This document shows, piece by piece, positions 46,040 to 56,935 of a stretch of DNA of 64,000 bases. The notes beneath the pieces were generated by a model. It did not search any database and was not told the DNA's origin. It worked only from the letters and a program-made list of their open reading frames with translations. Made by a program: the position numbers and the translations under genes. The first letter of the stretch is position 1. Every line of letters starts with the position of its first letter. The stretch comes from Tubiluchus corallicola (Eukaryota > Priapulida > Priapulimorpha > Priapulimorphida > Tubiluchidae): positions 124,001-188,000 of the forward strand of contig JAQGDQ010000231.1 in NCBI GenBank assembly GCA_030141605.1, written 5' to 3'.

Positions 46040-47455
46040 AGTAATTATAAATTAAATGAGTAAATCGGCAAATTAATGTACATAAACTATTAGAATAACT
46101 TTTACATAAATTTGTTACTTGTCTAATATTAAGCGATAGATGAAACACTTCTGTTCTAAACACTTAGTAAGTTCATAATATTTTTTGACCTCATACAAAA
46201 CGAATAATGCCATCAGAGTCACAAATATCAAGATTTATTGTTATAAAACATGGACATGCTGTGAAAAGCTTTGGTTTTGTTTGGCTTGGTTTACTCTGGT
46301 TTAATTTCGTTACAATTCAATTCAATTCAATCTCAGTTTTATTTCAGATATAAAAGCGTCCAGAAAGTTAGTTACACATCAGACAGCCTGAAGCATCTCA
46401 GATAGGTATTATCACACATTTCAAGGATCGATTTTAAGGAAAATGAACGTTTCCTTGTTAATACATCAAAATAGTACGGTTTACTGTCATTTACCTTGCA
46501 ACTGCAGTGATAAGGCAGAGAAAACAATTTCCTAGTAAACAACAGTGACTAAAATTTCTTATAAGAATATTAGCTCCAGGTACTAGCATACATTTCTGTC
46601 GTCTAACATCATTACTATGACTGCCAGTGATGTGAATAATATCTCAGATATTTTTCTGTAGAGGCAGACTTGATAACATTACCATTGTAGGGCATACCAC
46701 CAATAAGGACTGGTTTGATTTTGCTTTGCTTTGCCTAGTTTTCTGGCTTAGTTGGGTTTCTTCAGTCTGTTTAAAGTTGTTTTACTGGGCTTTCGTAATC
46801 GGGCCGAATTTACGTCAAAATTCACTTCTTTCTGACGGCCTTGATTCACTTCTTCACACTAGACTAGCTACGTTACTACCAAAACAACGTATTCTGGTAC
46901 TCTGTTCATTAACTGTCATCAAGTCTAACCGGTACAGAAAAGTGATACTTTACATGGCCATGCATAGCAGACTTTGATAAACTCTGTATCTTAAATAAGC
47001 GAAAATGTGGCCATATTTAAATAAAAGTTAACAGTAAACGTTTTCACCGGACAATGGACGATCAATCTGTATACAACAAAACATTGCTAAAAGCTGATTC
47101 GGGGGCTTTTTATGCATTTTAGTCCCTGTAAAAGTTCATATGCACTAGCGTTTAGGAACCACAATATTGTAAAATTTATGTACTGTTGCATTACGAAAAA
47201 TGTAGTACAGTTGCCTAAACGTCACTATATTTTATTACAGTAATCACAATGTGCTTAGTTTTTTAGCCAAAGGATTTATTACGAACGTGTTAGATGAAGT
47301 TTACATTAAAGCAAGTGAGTATGTAAATAAATTTCGAAAATAAATTTTTTGTTATTCCTACACCTTAAGTTGAAGACAGGACTTCCATGAATGGTATAGC
47401 AACAAACGTAAAGAATAACAACAAAAGGCCATACAAATTTGTGTCAGTAAAGGAA
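46040..47455. other. no gene recognised
   Basis: T-rich low-complexity stretches (caattcaattcaattc at about 46310; ttgctttgctttgcc at 46720) and short frames only. A plus-strand piece at about 47268-47316 has splice-like borders but no recognisable product. Confidence 0.35.
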
Positions 47456-47457
47456 AA

Positions 47458-47604
47458 TGTAGGTAGGTAGATATATAGATAGATAGATAGGTAGGTAGGT
47501 AAGCAGGTAGGTAGGTAGGTGGATAGATAGGTAGGCACGTAGGTAGGTAGGTAGGTAAGTAGGTAGATAAATAGGTAAGTAGATAGGTTGGTTGGTAGAT
47601 AGGT
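47458..47604. repeat. GTAG/GATA tetranucleotide microsatellite, left part
   Basis: Imperfect gtag units mixed with gata. It was one array with 48178-48590 before the 5S-derived element inserted. Confidence 0.9.
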
Positions 47605-48177
47605 ATGTGGGCATGTAGACTACGGCCAAATCACGTTGAAAACACCGGTTCTGGTCTGATCACCGAAGATAAGCAACGTAGAGCCTGGTTAGTGCTTGGA
47701 TGGGTGACCACCTAGGAATACCAGGTGCTGTAGGCTTGCGGGATGCCCACACTGTATCTCGACACTAGGCGAAGGAGCTGGACAAGCAGCCAACGGCTAT
47801 AGGGCGGAGGAGGTCAAGTGACCCAACGGCCTTGTGCAGAGGAGTAAACCTTCCAAATCAGGAGTGGAGCCCCGAAGGCGGACCAGTGCAGCATGCTCAC
47901 TGACTCCGGCAGCTCCTGCGGCCAACCTGGTTTCCAAACGTATCGCTCCGCTTTCCTTTGGACTACATCAGCGATGAAGAGAGGGGGTTCCTGTTGTCTG
48001 GGCAACTCAGGATCTCCATACACCTTGCCCAGGCGTGCGCCCTGGAGACGTTCAAGGATCGCACTGCTCAGCCACAGTCGCGGCTGCAGCTCCATCAATG
48101 TGATCAATAACTGACTCTCTTGGCGCACACTCCATTGTCTTCCGAGACAGAAGGATGCCAACCATGTGGGCATGTAG
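47605..48177 (+). mobile_element. 5S rRNA-derived SINE-like element with 14-bp target duplication
   Basis: Identical atgtgggcatgtag copies at 47605-47618 and 48164-48177 flank a 545-bp insert within a GTAG microsatellite. The insert begins with a 5S rRNA-like head (47618-47738) and continues into a GC-rich body of about 425 bp with no similarity I recognise and no poly-A tail. A 5S head plus unrelated body is the structure of SINE3-type retroposons, transcribed by RNA polymerase III from the internal 5S promoter. Alternatives are a stray 5S repeat unit with its spacer, or a segment of another gene fused to 5S. Confidence 0.7.
47618..47738 (+). pseudogene. 5S rRNA-like sequence (promoter head)
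   Basis: Starts ctacggcc and keeps acgttgaaaacaccggttct, ctgatcaccgaag, taagcaacg, gcctggttagt, cttggatgggtgacc, ggaataccaggtgctgtag, in the order of metazoan 5S rRNA. Box A (agataagcaacg), the intermediate element and box C (ggatgggtgacc) are close to consensus. No T-run terminator follows the 3' end, so transcription would run on into the body. Several stem positions appear changed, so it is unlikely to be a working ribosomal RNA. Confidence 0.85.
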
Positions 48178-48590
48178 GAAGGTAGGTAGGTAGGTAGGTA
48201 GGTAGGTAGGTAGGTACGCAGCTAGGTCGGTACGTAGGTAGGTAAGTAACTAAGTAAGTAGGCAGGTAGGTAGGTAGGTAGGTAGGTAGGTAGGTAGGTA
48301 GGTAGGTAGGTAGGTAGGTAGGTAGGTAGGTAGGTAGGTAGGTAGGTAGGCAGGTATTTAGGTATGTAGGTAGGTAGGTATTTAGGTATGTAGGTATGTA
48401 GGTAGTTAGGTAGCTAGGCAGGTAGGTAGGTAGGTAGGTAGATAGATAGGTAGGGAAGTGGGTGAGTAGTAAGTTAGGTAGATAGATAGGTAGGTTGGTA
48501 GGTAAGTAGGTAGGTAGGTAGGTATTTAGGTATGTAGGTAGGTAGGCAGCTAGGCAGGTAGGTAGGTAGGTAGATAGGTAGGTAGGTATA
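48178..48590. repeat. GTAG tetranucleotide microsatellite, right part
   Basis: Over 400 bp of mostly uninterrupted ggta units with gata and ggtatttaggtat variants. The purest run is about 48260-48350. Confidence 0.95.
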
Positions 48591-49291
48591 GATATAGGTA
48601 ATTGTAGATATAGACAGTAAAATATTTAAATATTTCAATGTTTCAAATTTTTAGTTTAAGTGTTGTTATCTTTGTTTGTATTAAGAACATATACTGTAAA
48701 ATTGTATTGCTGAGCGAATAAATAAATATTTAAATACGTGTATCAAAGTATATTATTGTACGAACTTTGGTCGATTTCGCCTCCGAGTTGTGCTTGCACG
48801 ATTCCGAATAGAGAAGGTAGAATTAAAATTAAAACTCGGCGTTGCGCTACTCCCATCATCGTGTTAGAATGGCTATAAAAAGGAAATGCAAAATAAAAAA
48901 TAATGATGATACTCTTTTAGCAAACATGTACGAATTGAATCCCATTTATTGACCAACATAATTTGTAGTTAACAATTACAAAATCGTGTCTCGGAGTAAC
49001 ACATTATGCTCGACGTAATTATATTGGTCCAAGTCAGATAGTGTACGTGCAATCATCATTAATTAATCAGTTAGTACTTTACAACGTAAAATTACCAATA
49101 TAGTATAATATATCAGAGCTGCAGCTAGAATTAGCATTGTTGTGACTAAAAACTGGTTGCAAACTCTTAAAGTTGTTGGACGATAAAGGTATTCCAGCTA
49201 AACGACTTCCGATAGAGAGCACTCACATATTACATGAAACTCGGACTGAAATGGCGAATTCACGCCATTACAGAAACATATCCTGTTTTGT

Positions 49292-49687
49292 CTAAGGGTT
49301 CTCGACCTGCCCATCTCGATGCGGAGATTGTGAGCAGAAAGCCGAGATCTGCTGCAGAAAATTCGATTGGTCATTAATGTTAGTTCGTGTCATATAAACA
49401 TTATGCGTCTTGAGTTCAGGATTGCATAGTTTGTATACATTAATTTTACTGCTTTCACTGTTTGCAGAAATTAAACCTTTACTTTTCGCAAAATCTTTTT
49501 TAACATGATCAAGTTCTTCAGTGCTATTGCTTGTGTACGTAACCACAGAACAGCGATGTTCTGACGCTAAGTTATATGCAAATAACAAAGGAGCATATTT
49601 GTCAGGTTTACTAAAGACTTTTCTAAAAAAATCTAGTTTGTTGACGTTTACATGTACTAATGATGATGGAAGCCCGATGACAGTTCT
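49292..49687 (-). CDS. unidentified open frame, possible exon or element fragment
   Basis: 132 codons open between stops with no convincing ATG near the start. It reads VNKLDFFRKVFSKPDKYAPL, LFAYNLASEHRCSVVTYTSN and, further on, SSKINVYKLCNPELK, with a residue mix like real protein and unlike the low-complexity frames around it. I do not recognise the family. No strong acceptor precedes it. It lies just downstream, on the same strand, of the large LINE's (AAT)n tail, so it may be target sequence or part of an older element. Confidence 0.3.
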   Translation of the reverse strand, partial: RTVIGLPSSLVHVNVNKLDFFRKVFSKPDKYAPLLFAYNLASEHRCSVVTYTSNSTEELDHVKKDFAKSKGLISANSESSKINVYKLCNPELKTHNVYMTRTNINDQSNFLQQISAFCSQSPHRDGQVENP

Positions 49688-49870
49688 TTAGACAACCCAT
49701 GTACACTGTCGTCTCCAGTTTCAGATTTTGAGTTAAACACGCCTCACATCCGTACAAATTGGATGAAGTTAAGGCACTCCTTAACAAGTTCAAGTACAAA
49801 GCTTAAAAGTTCTTTAACCCAGAACGGGCCAGAATGCCAGATTCGTTTTTATAAAGGCTGCATATTAAAG

Positions 49871-49871
<1 letters not shown>

Positions 49872-49963
<92 letters not shown>

Positions 49964-50006
49964 ATTATTATTATTATTATTATTGTTATTATTATTATTA
50001 TTATTT
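49872..50006 (-). repeat. (AAT)n tail of the minus-strand LINE
   Basis: About 45 ATT triplets on the plus strand with two interruptions. On the minus strand this is (AAT)n directly after the LINE 3' region, so it is best read as the element's tail, possibly lengthened later as a microsatellite. The plus-strand frame of poly-isoleucine is spurious. Confidence 0.9.
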
Positions 50007-50174
50007 ATTTTGAGCATATAAATACATACATATATACATGCGTCCTCTATTTGCAGGGCTATAACAGTTAACAGTATTTACATTGCATATTTAACAACTT
50101 ACAATAGCAATGCTAACATTGTATTATTATCATTACCTTCCTAACTGACATTGATAACAATTTCCTAAAATTAA

Positions 50175-53100
50175 TTAATCCCGTTTGGTTAGTGACAAAA
50201 TAAAATTATCTAACAAGATCATTGTTAACAGATAATTGGCAAAGTTAATTAAAATCAGATTATCACGACAAGTTAACATATAATTAACATCCTGGTGCTG
50301 TAAAATGCTTACAAAGTTTTCTCGTTTAATGCAACTTACGAATTTACATTCAAACAACAGATGATGTGGGGTTTGCCTCCCCTCTAAACACTGGCACATA
50401 TTATTGTCTGCATAACCAATATTGAATAGAAAATCATTAAAATTGCCTTGACCTGTTAGAAATGTGCAGACTAAAACCTCAAGTTTTCTATTATCTCTTT
50501 GTACAGGAATATTCAAGGGAGCTGTACTTAAACAATATGGATAAACTGGAGATGCCCCACAAAGATATCTGTTGCGGCACTTACATTTCCATATCATATA
50601 TAATTAAGAATATCACTTTTATTATATTTAATGACTGCCTCGTGGATTTCTCGTAAATATCAATTTCGGGCAGTAAAATCTTTAGTTATTCTTAAAAATT
50701 CATTAGTCGCCAATAAAGCCAAACGTAAAAAGTGCCTGTTTAGCGGTATAGGACTGTTATTTAGTCGAAACAAATTTAATTTTACTAGATCACTGTTCGG
50801 CATTGACAAAGTTTTTAAGATAAATTTCGTTGTTAAGCATTTCCACATAATTTCTAAAGGCGGCAATCCACATATTAATTCCAACTTGTTCGGGATGGGT
50901 GGAAGCGACAATCTGTCGCAGTTTTAATAACGTCATAAATTAGGTCGTCAAAGAACGCATGTTTACAAGCCGTCTAAGCAGTGGCACCATATAAATTAAT
51001 AGGTAATGCCAGTGCTTTAAACAATGCAGTTACTGTCATCAAACTAAAACCTTTATACAAATAAGATATACGTCGAATTATCATCCATCTGTTCCAAGCC
51101 TTCTTTCTAACATTATTAATGTGTTTACTGAATGTTAATGAGTTATCTATGGTGACTCCCAAAATTTGGCTATCTTTAACGTAATTTATGTCAACATTTC
51201 CAATATTTAATTTATCTGTCAAATTATCCATAGAAAAAGGAATAACTTCTGTTTTACCAGGTGCACAGTTTAAAATTAAACGCCAGCGATGACACCAGTT
51301 ATAGAGCAGATTACAACAGGTTTGAGCTAGCCTAATTGTTTCTGTGCCACTATCACCAGTTACATAAATAGTACCATCAAAGCGTACTTAAAACAGTCAA
51401 CACTGTCAACTCTAGTAATTTCACGAGGGATATCTGCAGTATAAAAAATAATCAATAAAGGGGAGATTACAGAGCATTGTGGTAATCCTACTTTGCAATT
51501 ATATGATTGTGATGTGAAGTCACCAAGTCTAACATTTACCCTCCTGTTATATAAAAGATTTCTTATTAAATGTAGAATTTTACCATTTAAATTTGCGTTA
51601 CTTAATTTGTACATAAGTCCATCGAGCCAGACACTGTCAAATGCTCGTTGAAAATCACAGCCAACTGCTAAACCGGGCAAATTTTGTAATAGATTATCTT
51701 GAATGCATGAAATTAAACGCACTAAATACCTATTGGTGTTATGTTTTTTCACAAATCCTTCCTGCTCTTCATCTATCAAGTCATGTTCCAAAAAGAAATG
51801 TCTTAATCTATTAGCTTTTAATCGTTCAGTGAATTTATCAAAGTACGAAAACTTGAAGGATCTGCGTAATTTTCTTTTCCTTCTTTAAGTATAAAAATCA
51901 TTTTAAACTGGGTCCATGGCCACATCCCCGTATTCAAGCTTAAATTTGATAGATGTAAAATCACACACCTTGCCAAAAACCCTAGATGCTTAAGCATTAA
52001 TGGATGAAAGCCATCAGCATACAGCAGCTACAATTTCAGACATTGTAAGATCACAATTCAAAAAATTTACAACACTACTAGCATTATTAAAAACATCCAA
52101 TAAATTATCCAATACTGATCGTTTCCATCTTTCATCAAAATCTGCATTTAAGACATGGTCGCCACTTAAAAAAACTTCTATGGAAAACATCACAAATATC
52201 CTCTTTTTCAGTATAAATTGTCCCATTTAGCTCTAGCATGCAGATATCTGGGGGTTTCTTCGGACAAAAGATCTTTTTGTAGCATTTCTAAAATTTGCTG
52301 TTAGTCTTTGGGTTAAGGGAAGCACATTTTTCGTAAAACCACTTATCAGCAGTTTTCTGCAGCTCCTCTTCAAACACACTTTTTGCTTGTTCGTGTGCCC
52401 ATTTATTTGTGTAATTCGAGCATCTCGGGTAATTCTTCCTCAGCTATCGTAGCTCATTAGATAAGTTGCTCAAGTGTTGCGACCAAAAAGGTTTTGAATG
52501 AGAACAAATACTTTCAGTTGACGAAGTTTCCGCGTTTGTTTCAGTCAACAGTGTTTTAAAAACACGCCACAATTCAATTTGGTCACGATTATTCACAATT
52601 TCATTAATTTGTGGGAAAGCTTGCCTTATTTTAGCCTCTAAATTTGAGCACCATACTGTCCAATTACAAGACTTAAAATCATATACGGTCTCAATATTCT
52701 TTGTTTCACGAAATTTAACGGCAAAATCAGTACTGACCGGGAAGTGACCCATGTTTGGCGAGCCAGTAAAAAGTTAAACGGTTTCGTGCACTAATGAAGA
52801 TGAAATGATCAAGTCTATGCTACTTTAACCGTTATAAGAACTAAATGTTTCTGATCTTGGCGCAGTGATACACATCTACCTATTACAGTTAACAATGAAG
52901 CTTGTCAGGATGCTACCATGGTTATTAGTCTTGCTATCCCGCAAGAAATCTCCCGTAGTTATAATCACCCACAGCCATATACCCGTAGAAACCGTGTTTC
53001 TGTGAATAATCATGAACTTTTTCTAATGATGCAAGAAATTGTCTCAGTTGATTAGGTGATTCAGGAGGAATGTAAACAGACGCTACCAAGATATTTACTC

Positions 53101-53383
53101 CTGTAACCTGGACTAAAACCCACAGAGAGTCAGTTGAGTTGTCTTCTAAATTTCTGATTCTGCAACACGTGTATTGATTATGAACAAACAAAGCACAGCC
53201 GCCACGGGTGGGTCTAGAGATTTTAGAAAATGGTGTGTAATTAGTTAATTCTAAGTCATTATCATTTACTACTTTAGTTTCTTGTACGTCTGTGACATCA
53301 TATCTGGCTTGGTTCACGTAATTGTCAAGAGCAAGCTTGGAACGTACGGAAAAATAATTTATATTAATTTGGCAAACCGTCAA
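50175..53383 (-). pseudogene. LINE ORF2: AP endonuclease and reverse transcriptase, frame-broken
   Basis: Endonuclease part (53383-52934): VCQININYFSVRSKLAL, a VQETK glutamate motif, GGCALFVHNQ, VASVYIPPES and GDYNYG. A linker follows in two frames (about 52750-52010). Reverse transcriptase (51791-51360): LAVGCDFQRAFDSVWLDGL carries the first catalytic Asp. GLPQCSVISPLL has Cys where Gly is usual, and the expected YADD is lost at a frameshift after FKYA. The thumb (51231-50974) holds SQILGVTIDNSLTFSKHINN. The C-terminus (50911-50175) ends with a CQC...HHLLFEC putative zinc motif. At least five frame breaks; no activity expected. Confidence 0.85.
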
Positions 53384-53464
53384 ATGTTTATCACTGCTTG
53401 TTATTATGAACGGTTAAGACGATTCAGCTCTTCTACGTATCTTGGGCAACTTTTCTCCCATACT

Positions 53465-54647
53465 TGATGCTCTCCTTTACAATTGGCGCAGAAAACATTT
53501 TCCGATTTGCACTCATTTGTTTTGTGTTATGAACAACATTTTTCACACATTGAGTGATTCCCACACCATTTTGCAACATGGTTGTATTGCTGACATTTGA
53601 AGCATCTTAATGGCCTAGCTTCGTTTATAAATTTTTCCACTGAACAATAAATTTGACCAATTGGTATACCATATTCTATCGCCATGTCCAGATCTTCTTC
53701 GGAGTCAAATTTTACTTTGACTAACGGTAGGTAGGCACCAGTTTTATTTTCAAAACCCTTTGCTGCAACATTGGGAAATCTCGTTTGAATATCAGATTCT
53801 ACTTCTTTATCTGAAAGCCCCGTATCAACGTCTCTGATTAATCCTACGTACTGAGTGACCGGTTTCCTGGCTTTTGTACCAGCACCTAAGTTTCTCGTTC
53901 TCCAGGCTTCAACAATTTCATCAGCAGTTTCTTCGTCTTCTAGCTGTATTTGAATTTTCCCCCAAGCTGTTTTGTAAGCTGTCACAAATTTAGTACGAGG
54001 GAATAATTGACTCAATTTTTACTTAATTGTCATGCTGCCTTGAACAATTTTTCTATCTTTGACATTTTCAATCAGGACTGTCCTATTAGGATCATATCGT
54101 ACTTCCTTTGCTGTAACTGGTAAATTGCGATTGTGGCATGTTAGACTTCACTATTCCACTGTACGAGGTTTGTCCCCGCCCTGGGGACTCATTTTGGACA
54201 ATAATATTTACAGTTTTGTCTATTTTTCGAAGTACTTGGCTCATTTCTGTCAATTTGTTATTTGCCAAACAACCACCTTTTTCACCACGCATAACATTGA
54301 TTACCTCTTGAATTTTTGTCGAATCATTTTTTCTCTTTTTCTATTAATTTTTTCGCCTGGGCTTTCATTTCTGATAGCGTGGTAAATGTATTACTAATTC
54401 CTATCTGAGTCCTATTACCCTCCGTATCAACACCATGATCGCCGCCCTGCAACTTAGCGCCATCTATTAGTAACAGATCGTCTGAATCAAGTTCCTGGGG
54501 ATGTTGCTCATTATGTTTATTCCAGCATTTATCACATGCCACTGCTATTATACTTCGCAACCCGATAGACTTGTCTTTCTTCCTGCAGATTTCACAGCTT
54601 TTTCTTAAAGCTGCCTGGCGACTATCAATAGAGTCGTCGTCCCCCAT
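53465..54647 (-). pseudogene. LINE ORF1, nucleic-acid-binding protein, frame-broken
   Basis: Begins at ATG 54647 with MGDDDSIDSRQAALRKSCEI and a CxxC...CDKC putative zinc finger, then an acidic and Lys-rich coil. After frame changes a second part (54015-53527) has KIQIQLEDEETADEIVEAWR, an RRM-like region, and the knuckle CFKCQQYNHVAKWC (CX2CX4HX4C). A second knuckle of the CX2CX3HX6C type, CANCKGEHQVWEKSC, follows past an in-frame stop. Paired knuckles are usual for the gag-like ORF1 of Jockey/I-type elements. At least two frameshifts and one stop. Confidence 0.75.
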
Positions 54648-54962
54648 TGTTAAGTAATGCACAGTCAGTGCCAGGTAATCAGAGTCTTAATTATCCGGAA
54701 CATGTAACTTAGGTGAAACAACCAGGTTTCAGGTTTCCCGCCAAAAGTCTAAATTCACCACTGTATCTGACAAAAACGAAAAACGTTTTATCACAAAAAC
54801 TCAGAACTGCAGCTTGTCACTATCACCTTTCTTGAGTTTTCACAATCCTGTTAATATAACTTGGTATAAACTTTGCGCACAAAAAATCGCCAAAACGTGG
54901 GAGACCCAAAACCTACGTGTGTACTCACTCATGTCACTTTCTGACGAAAAAAAAGTTTATGA

Positions 54963-55391
54963 TTAAATTTCTCTGTACAGTGTTCTTTCAAGGCTGAATG
55001 TATTTTTCCATCCGCAGTTATAGCGGGACCTAAATAGAATGTAATGGTCACAATAACTTATGGACATGTCACGACGATGAAGCGATTCTCTATGAAGAAC
55101 AGCGTCATTAATGACCGAGAACTGGGTCTTAATGTTAGTGATTATCATGCCATAGGCACGGCAGAATTGATTCAAGACTCTAGTTTTCCTGAGCACCTGT
55201 CACGTGAGGTAGCAAACAAGACTGAGTCGTACATCCTGGAGAGTTTTTGTAATGCTCCCAAAAACGAGTCCTTGGCTAATTGTTTTAAACAGCGAAAAAG
55301 TGGATTTATGAACAGCACAAACAAGAGAGATGAAGACGAAGTACTTGGCTTTACTACTACAGTGACATTGATAGCCATGCTCCTCAAGTAA
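54963..55391 (-). pseudogene. fragment of a different LINE reverse transcriptase
   Basis: Two frames on the minus strand. Upstream reads DSVLFATSRDRCSGKLES, where a YADDT-VLFATSR box is expected and the catalytic Asp pair is damaged (MYDS). Downstream reads LNQFCRAYGMIITNIKTQFS then SISYCDHYI, matching 'L..FC..YGM.IN..KT.FFVIN' and the 'YLG' block of R2/CR1-type LINEs. It abuts the 5' end of the large LINE, which may have inserted into it. Confidence 0.6.
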
Positions 55392-56362
55392 GCTTGGGAG
55401 TGATATACATAGGAAATACCTTAAATATCGTGAAAGACAATGTCATTAAATTTTGGCAGTAACCGTTTTCAGGTTTTACTCTGACTTAGAAATCTTGAAA
55501 ATCTGTTATAAAAAAAATCAATTGTTTGTCAGTTATTTGCTATAATATACATGATCAATTCTCTACTAAAATGTCTGAAGCATCTGAAGAACTGGCAATT
55601 CGATCGCTAAACTCTTTAACGGATTTTTCAGATCAACTAGGGGCTTAAACAATCAAGTCTCATTAAATAAAATTCAGTAACAGCGTTCTTTCAGTTTGAA
55701 TGAATCATATAGTATTATTAAAGGTGTGAATGAAACTTAAATGACCATTTAAAAACCAGATCCTGTTTTAATAAAATTTTTGAATGTTCATATTAAAAAA
55801 CAATATTTTCTGAACATCCTTGGTACTTAGATATGTCCCGGCTCCATCGGGACTATTTACTTTACATAGGTTCTGTCTTCAAGCTGGGATTAACAAGGTC
55901 CCCTTCATAACTACCATGCAGCAAACTTCATTAGCAGAGTATGTTTAGCGTGTCACAGTTGTATACTTGTTAAATTTGCTTTAGTCTCGTTCTTTTTTCA
56001 ATTGCACAGTAATAATTTGGACAAGTTTTTGTAATCGTAAGTTTGTTGGTGAAATAAACTGAATTTGAATTTGAAATGTCAATTTGGATCCCAATTTCTG
56101 TTTAAAAGATTCCTGTCAAATGTGCTTCTTTTTTCTTAGCCAGTAAGGATCATTCTCATCACCTTAATAATCATCATCTTCGTTATTATTATAGTTATTG
56201 TCATAACCATCTCCAACACCGTCATCACCATTGCCATCATATTGTCATCATGATTGTCTACTTTGATACTCCGACGGGGGTGAATTAAGTTAAATAAATA
56301 AATTCTTAAAAAATTCTTATCATCTGAAGCGAGAACAGAGAGGGTCGCCGTTAGTGTGTGTA

Positions 56363-56440
56363 TGATTTACGACCAAAGTTAAGCAACACTAAGGTTAGTC
56401 ATGTATAATGTGCGACCATCTCCGTTTAACATTCCCTAGG
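56363..56440 (+). pseudogene. possible second, highly degraded 5S-derived fragment
   Basis: The series gaccaaagttaagcaacac, aaggttagtcatg and gtgcgaccatct follows the order of the 5S internal promoter (accgaagttaagcaacg, cggttagt, gatgggtgacca) with many changes. No boundaries seen. Confidence 0.35.
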
Positions 56441-56810
56441 AAGTTTCATTCGGCACATCAATTCTACTCGTTTACTTCGTTGGGGGAAAACGTGGCCTAG
56501 CCACCTTTACCGGTTCAGTGCCTCATATTAAAAGGTTATCATTGATAGTGATTGTAGAGGTCGTATATACAGTACGTAACGCATATCGTTTGCTGTAAAA
56601 GATTGGATTTATTGATAGAGTTCTTTACAATATAATATGTCCCAATATAATAAACATGTTGCCTTTCCATCTAATCTAATCTTTGTTAGTCTCTATCGTC
56701 TGTTCATTCTTGTTTAAATTCATCGACATAACACGATAATGAGCAACGTTCCTTTCTTGCCACGTGGCCATAACTCAGATTTTGGTTTTCACTATACGAG
56801 AGTTTACCGA

Positions 56811-56935
56811 AATCATCCTCGTCATCGTCGTCATAGTATTCCTTCTCCTCGTCGTCATCGTTGTCGTCGTCGTCATAATCGTCGCAGTGTCGTCATTAGT
56901 CATCGTTATTTATCGATAAGTAATCGTTATTATTA
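56811..56935. repeat. (GTC/CTC)n-like triplet tract
   Basis: Imperfect gtcgtcgtcat units. The plus frame reads Arg/His-rich peptide, which is an artefact of the repeat. Confidence 0.7.

Larger units (their letters stand above)
49872..54700 (-). mobile_element. near full-length, inactivated non-LTR retrotransposon (LINE)
   Basis: Order on the minus strand: ORF1 with zinc knuckles, ORF2 with AP endonuclease, reverse transcriptase and a C/H-rich C-terminus, a short 3' region, then (AAT)n. Two CCHC knuckles in ORF1, an AP-type endonuclease and a TAA-type tail point to the Jockey/I/CR1 group of LINEs; the exact clade cannot be set by eye. Multiple frameshifts and stops break both ORFs. The 3' region shares agccctgcaaatagagg with the truncated copy at 28.5 kb. 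Confidence 0.85.

Noticed and set aside
47268-47316. Short exon-like plus segment with gttttttag acceptor and GTGAGT donor, phase 1-1
   Set aside because: Sixteen codons with no partner exons and no known similarity.
47618-47738. Functional 5S rRNA gene
   Set aside because: Several changed stem positions, no T-run terminator, and flush target duplications around a larger insert indicate a retroposed derivative.
47814-48173. 119-codon minus-strand frame in the 5S-derived element
   Set aside because: The GC-rich body lacks stops by composition; the frame begins inside the target duplication and shows no domain.
47458-48590. Regular tetranucleotide repeats considered as a CRISPR-like array
   Set aside because: No unique spacers; the unit is 4 bp and the genome is eukaryotic.
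49763-50071. Poly-isoleucine frame
   Set aside because: Translation of the (ATT)n tract.
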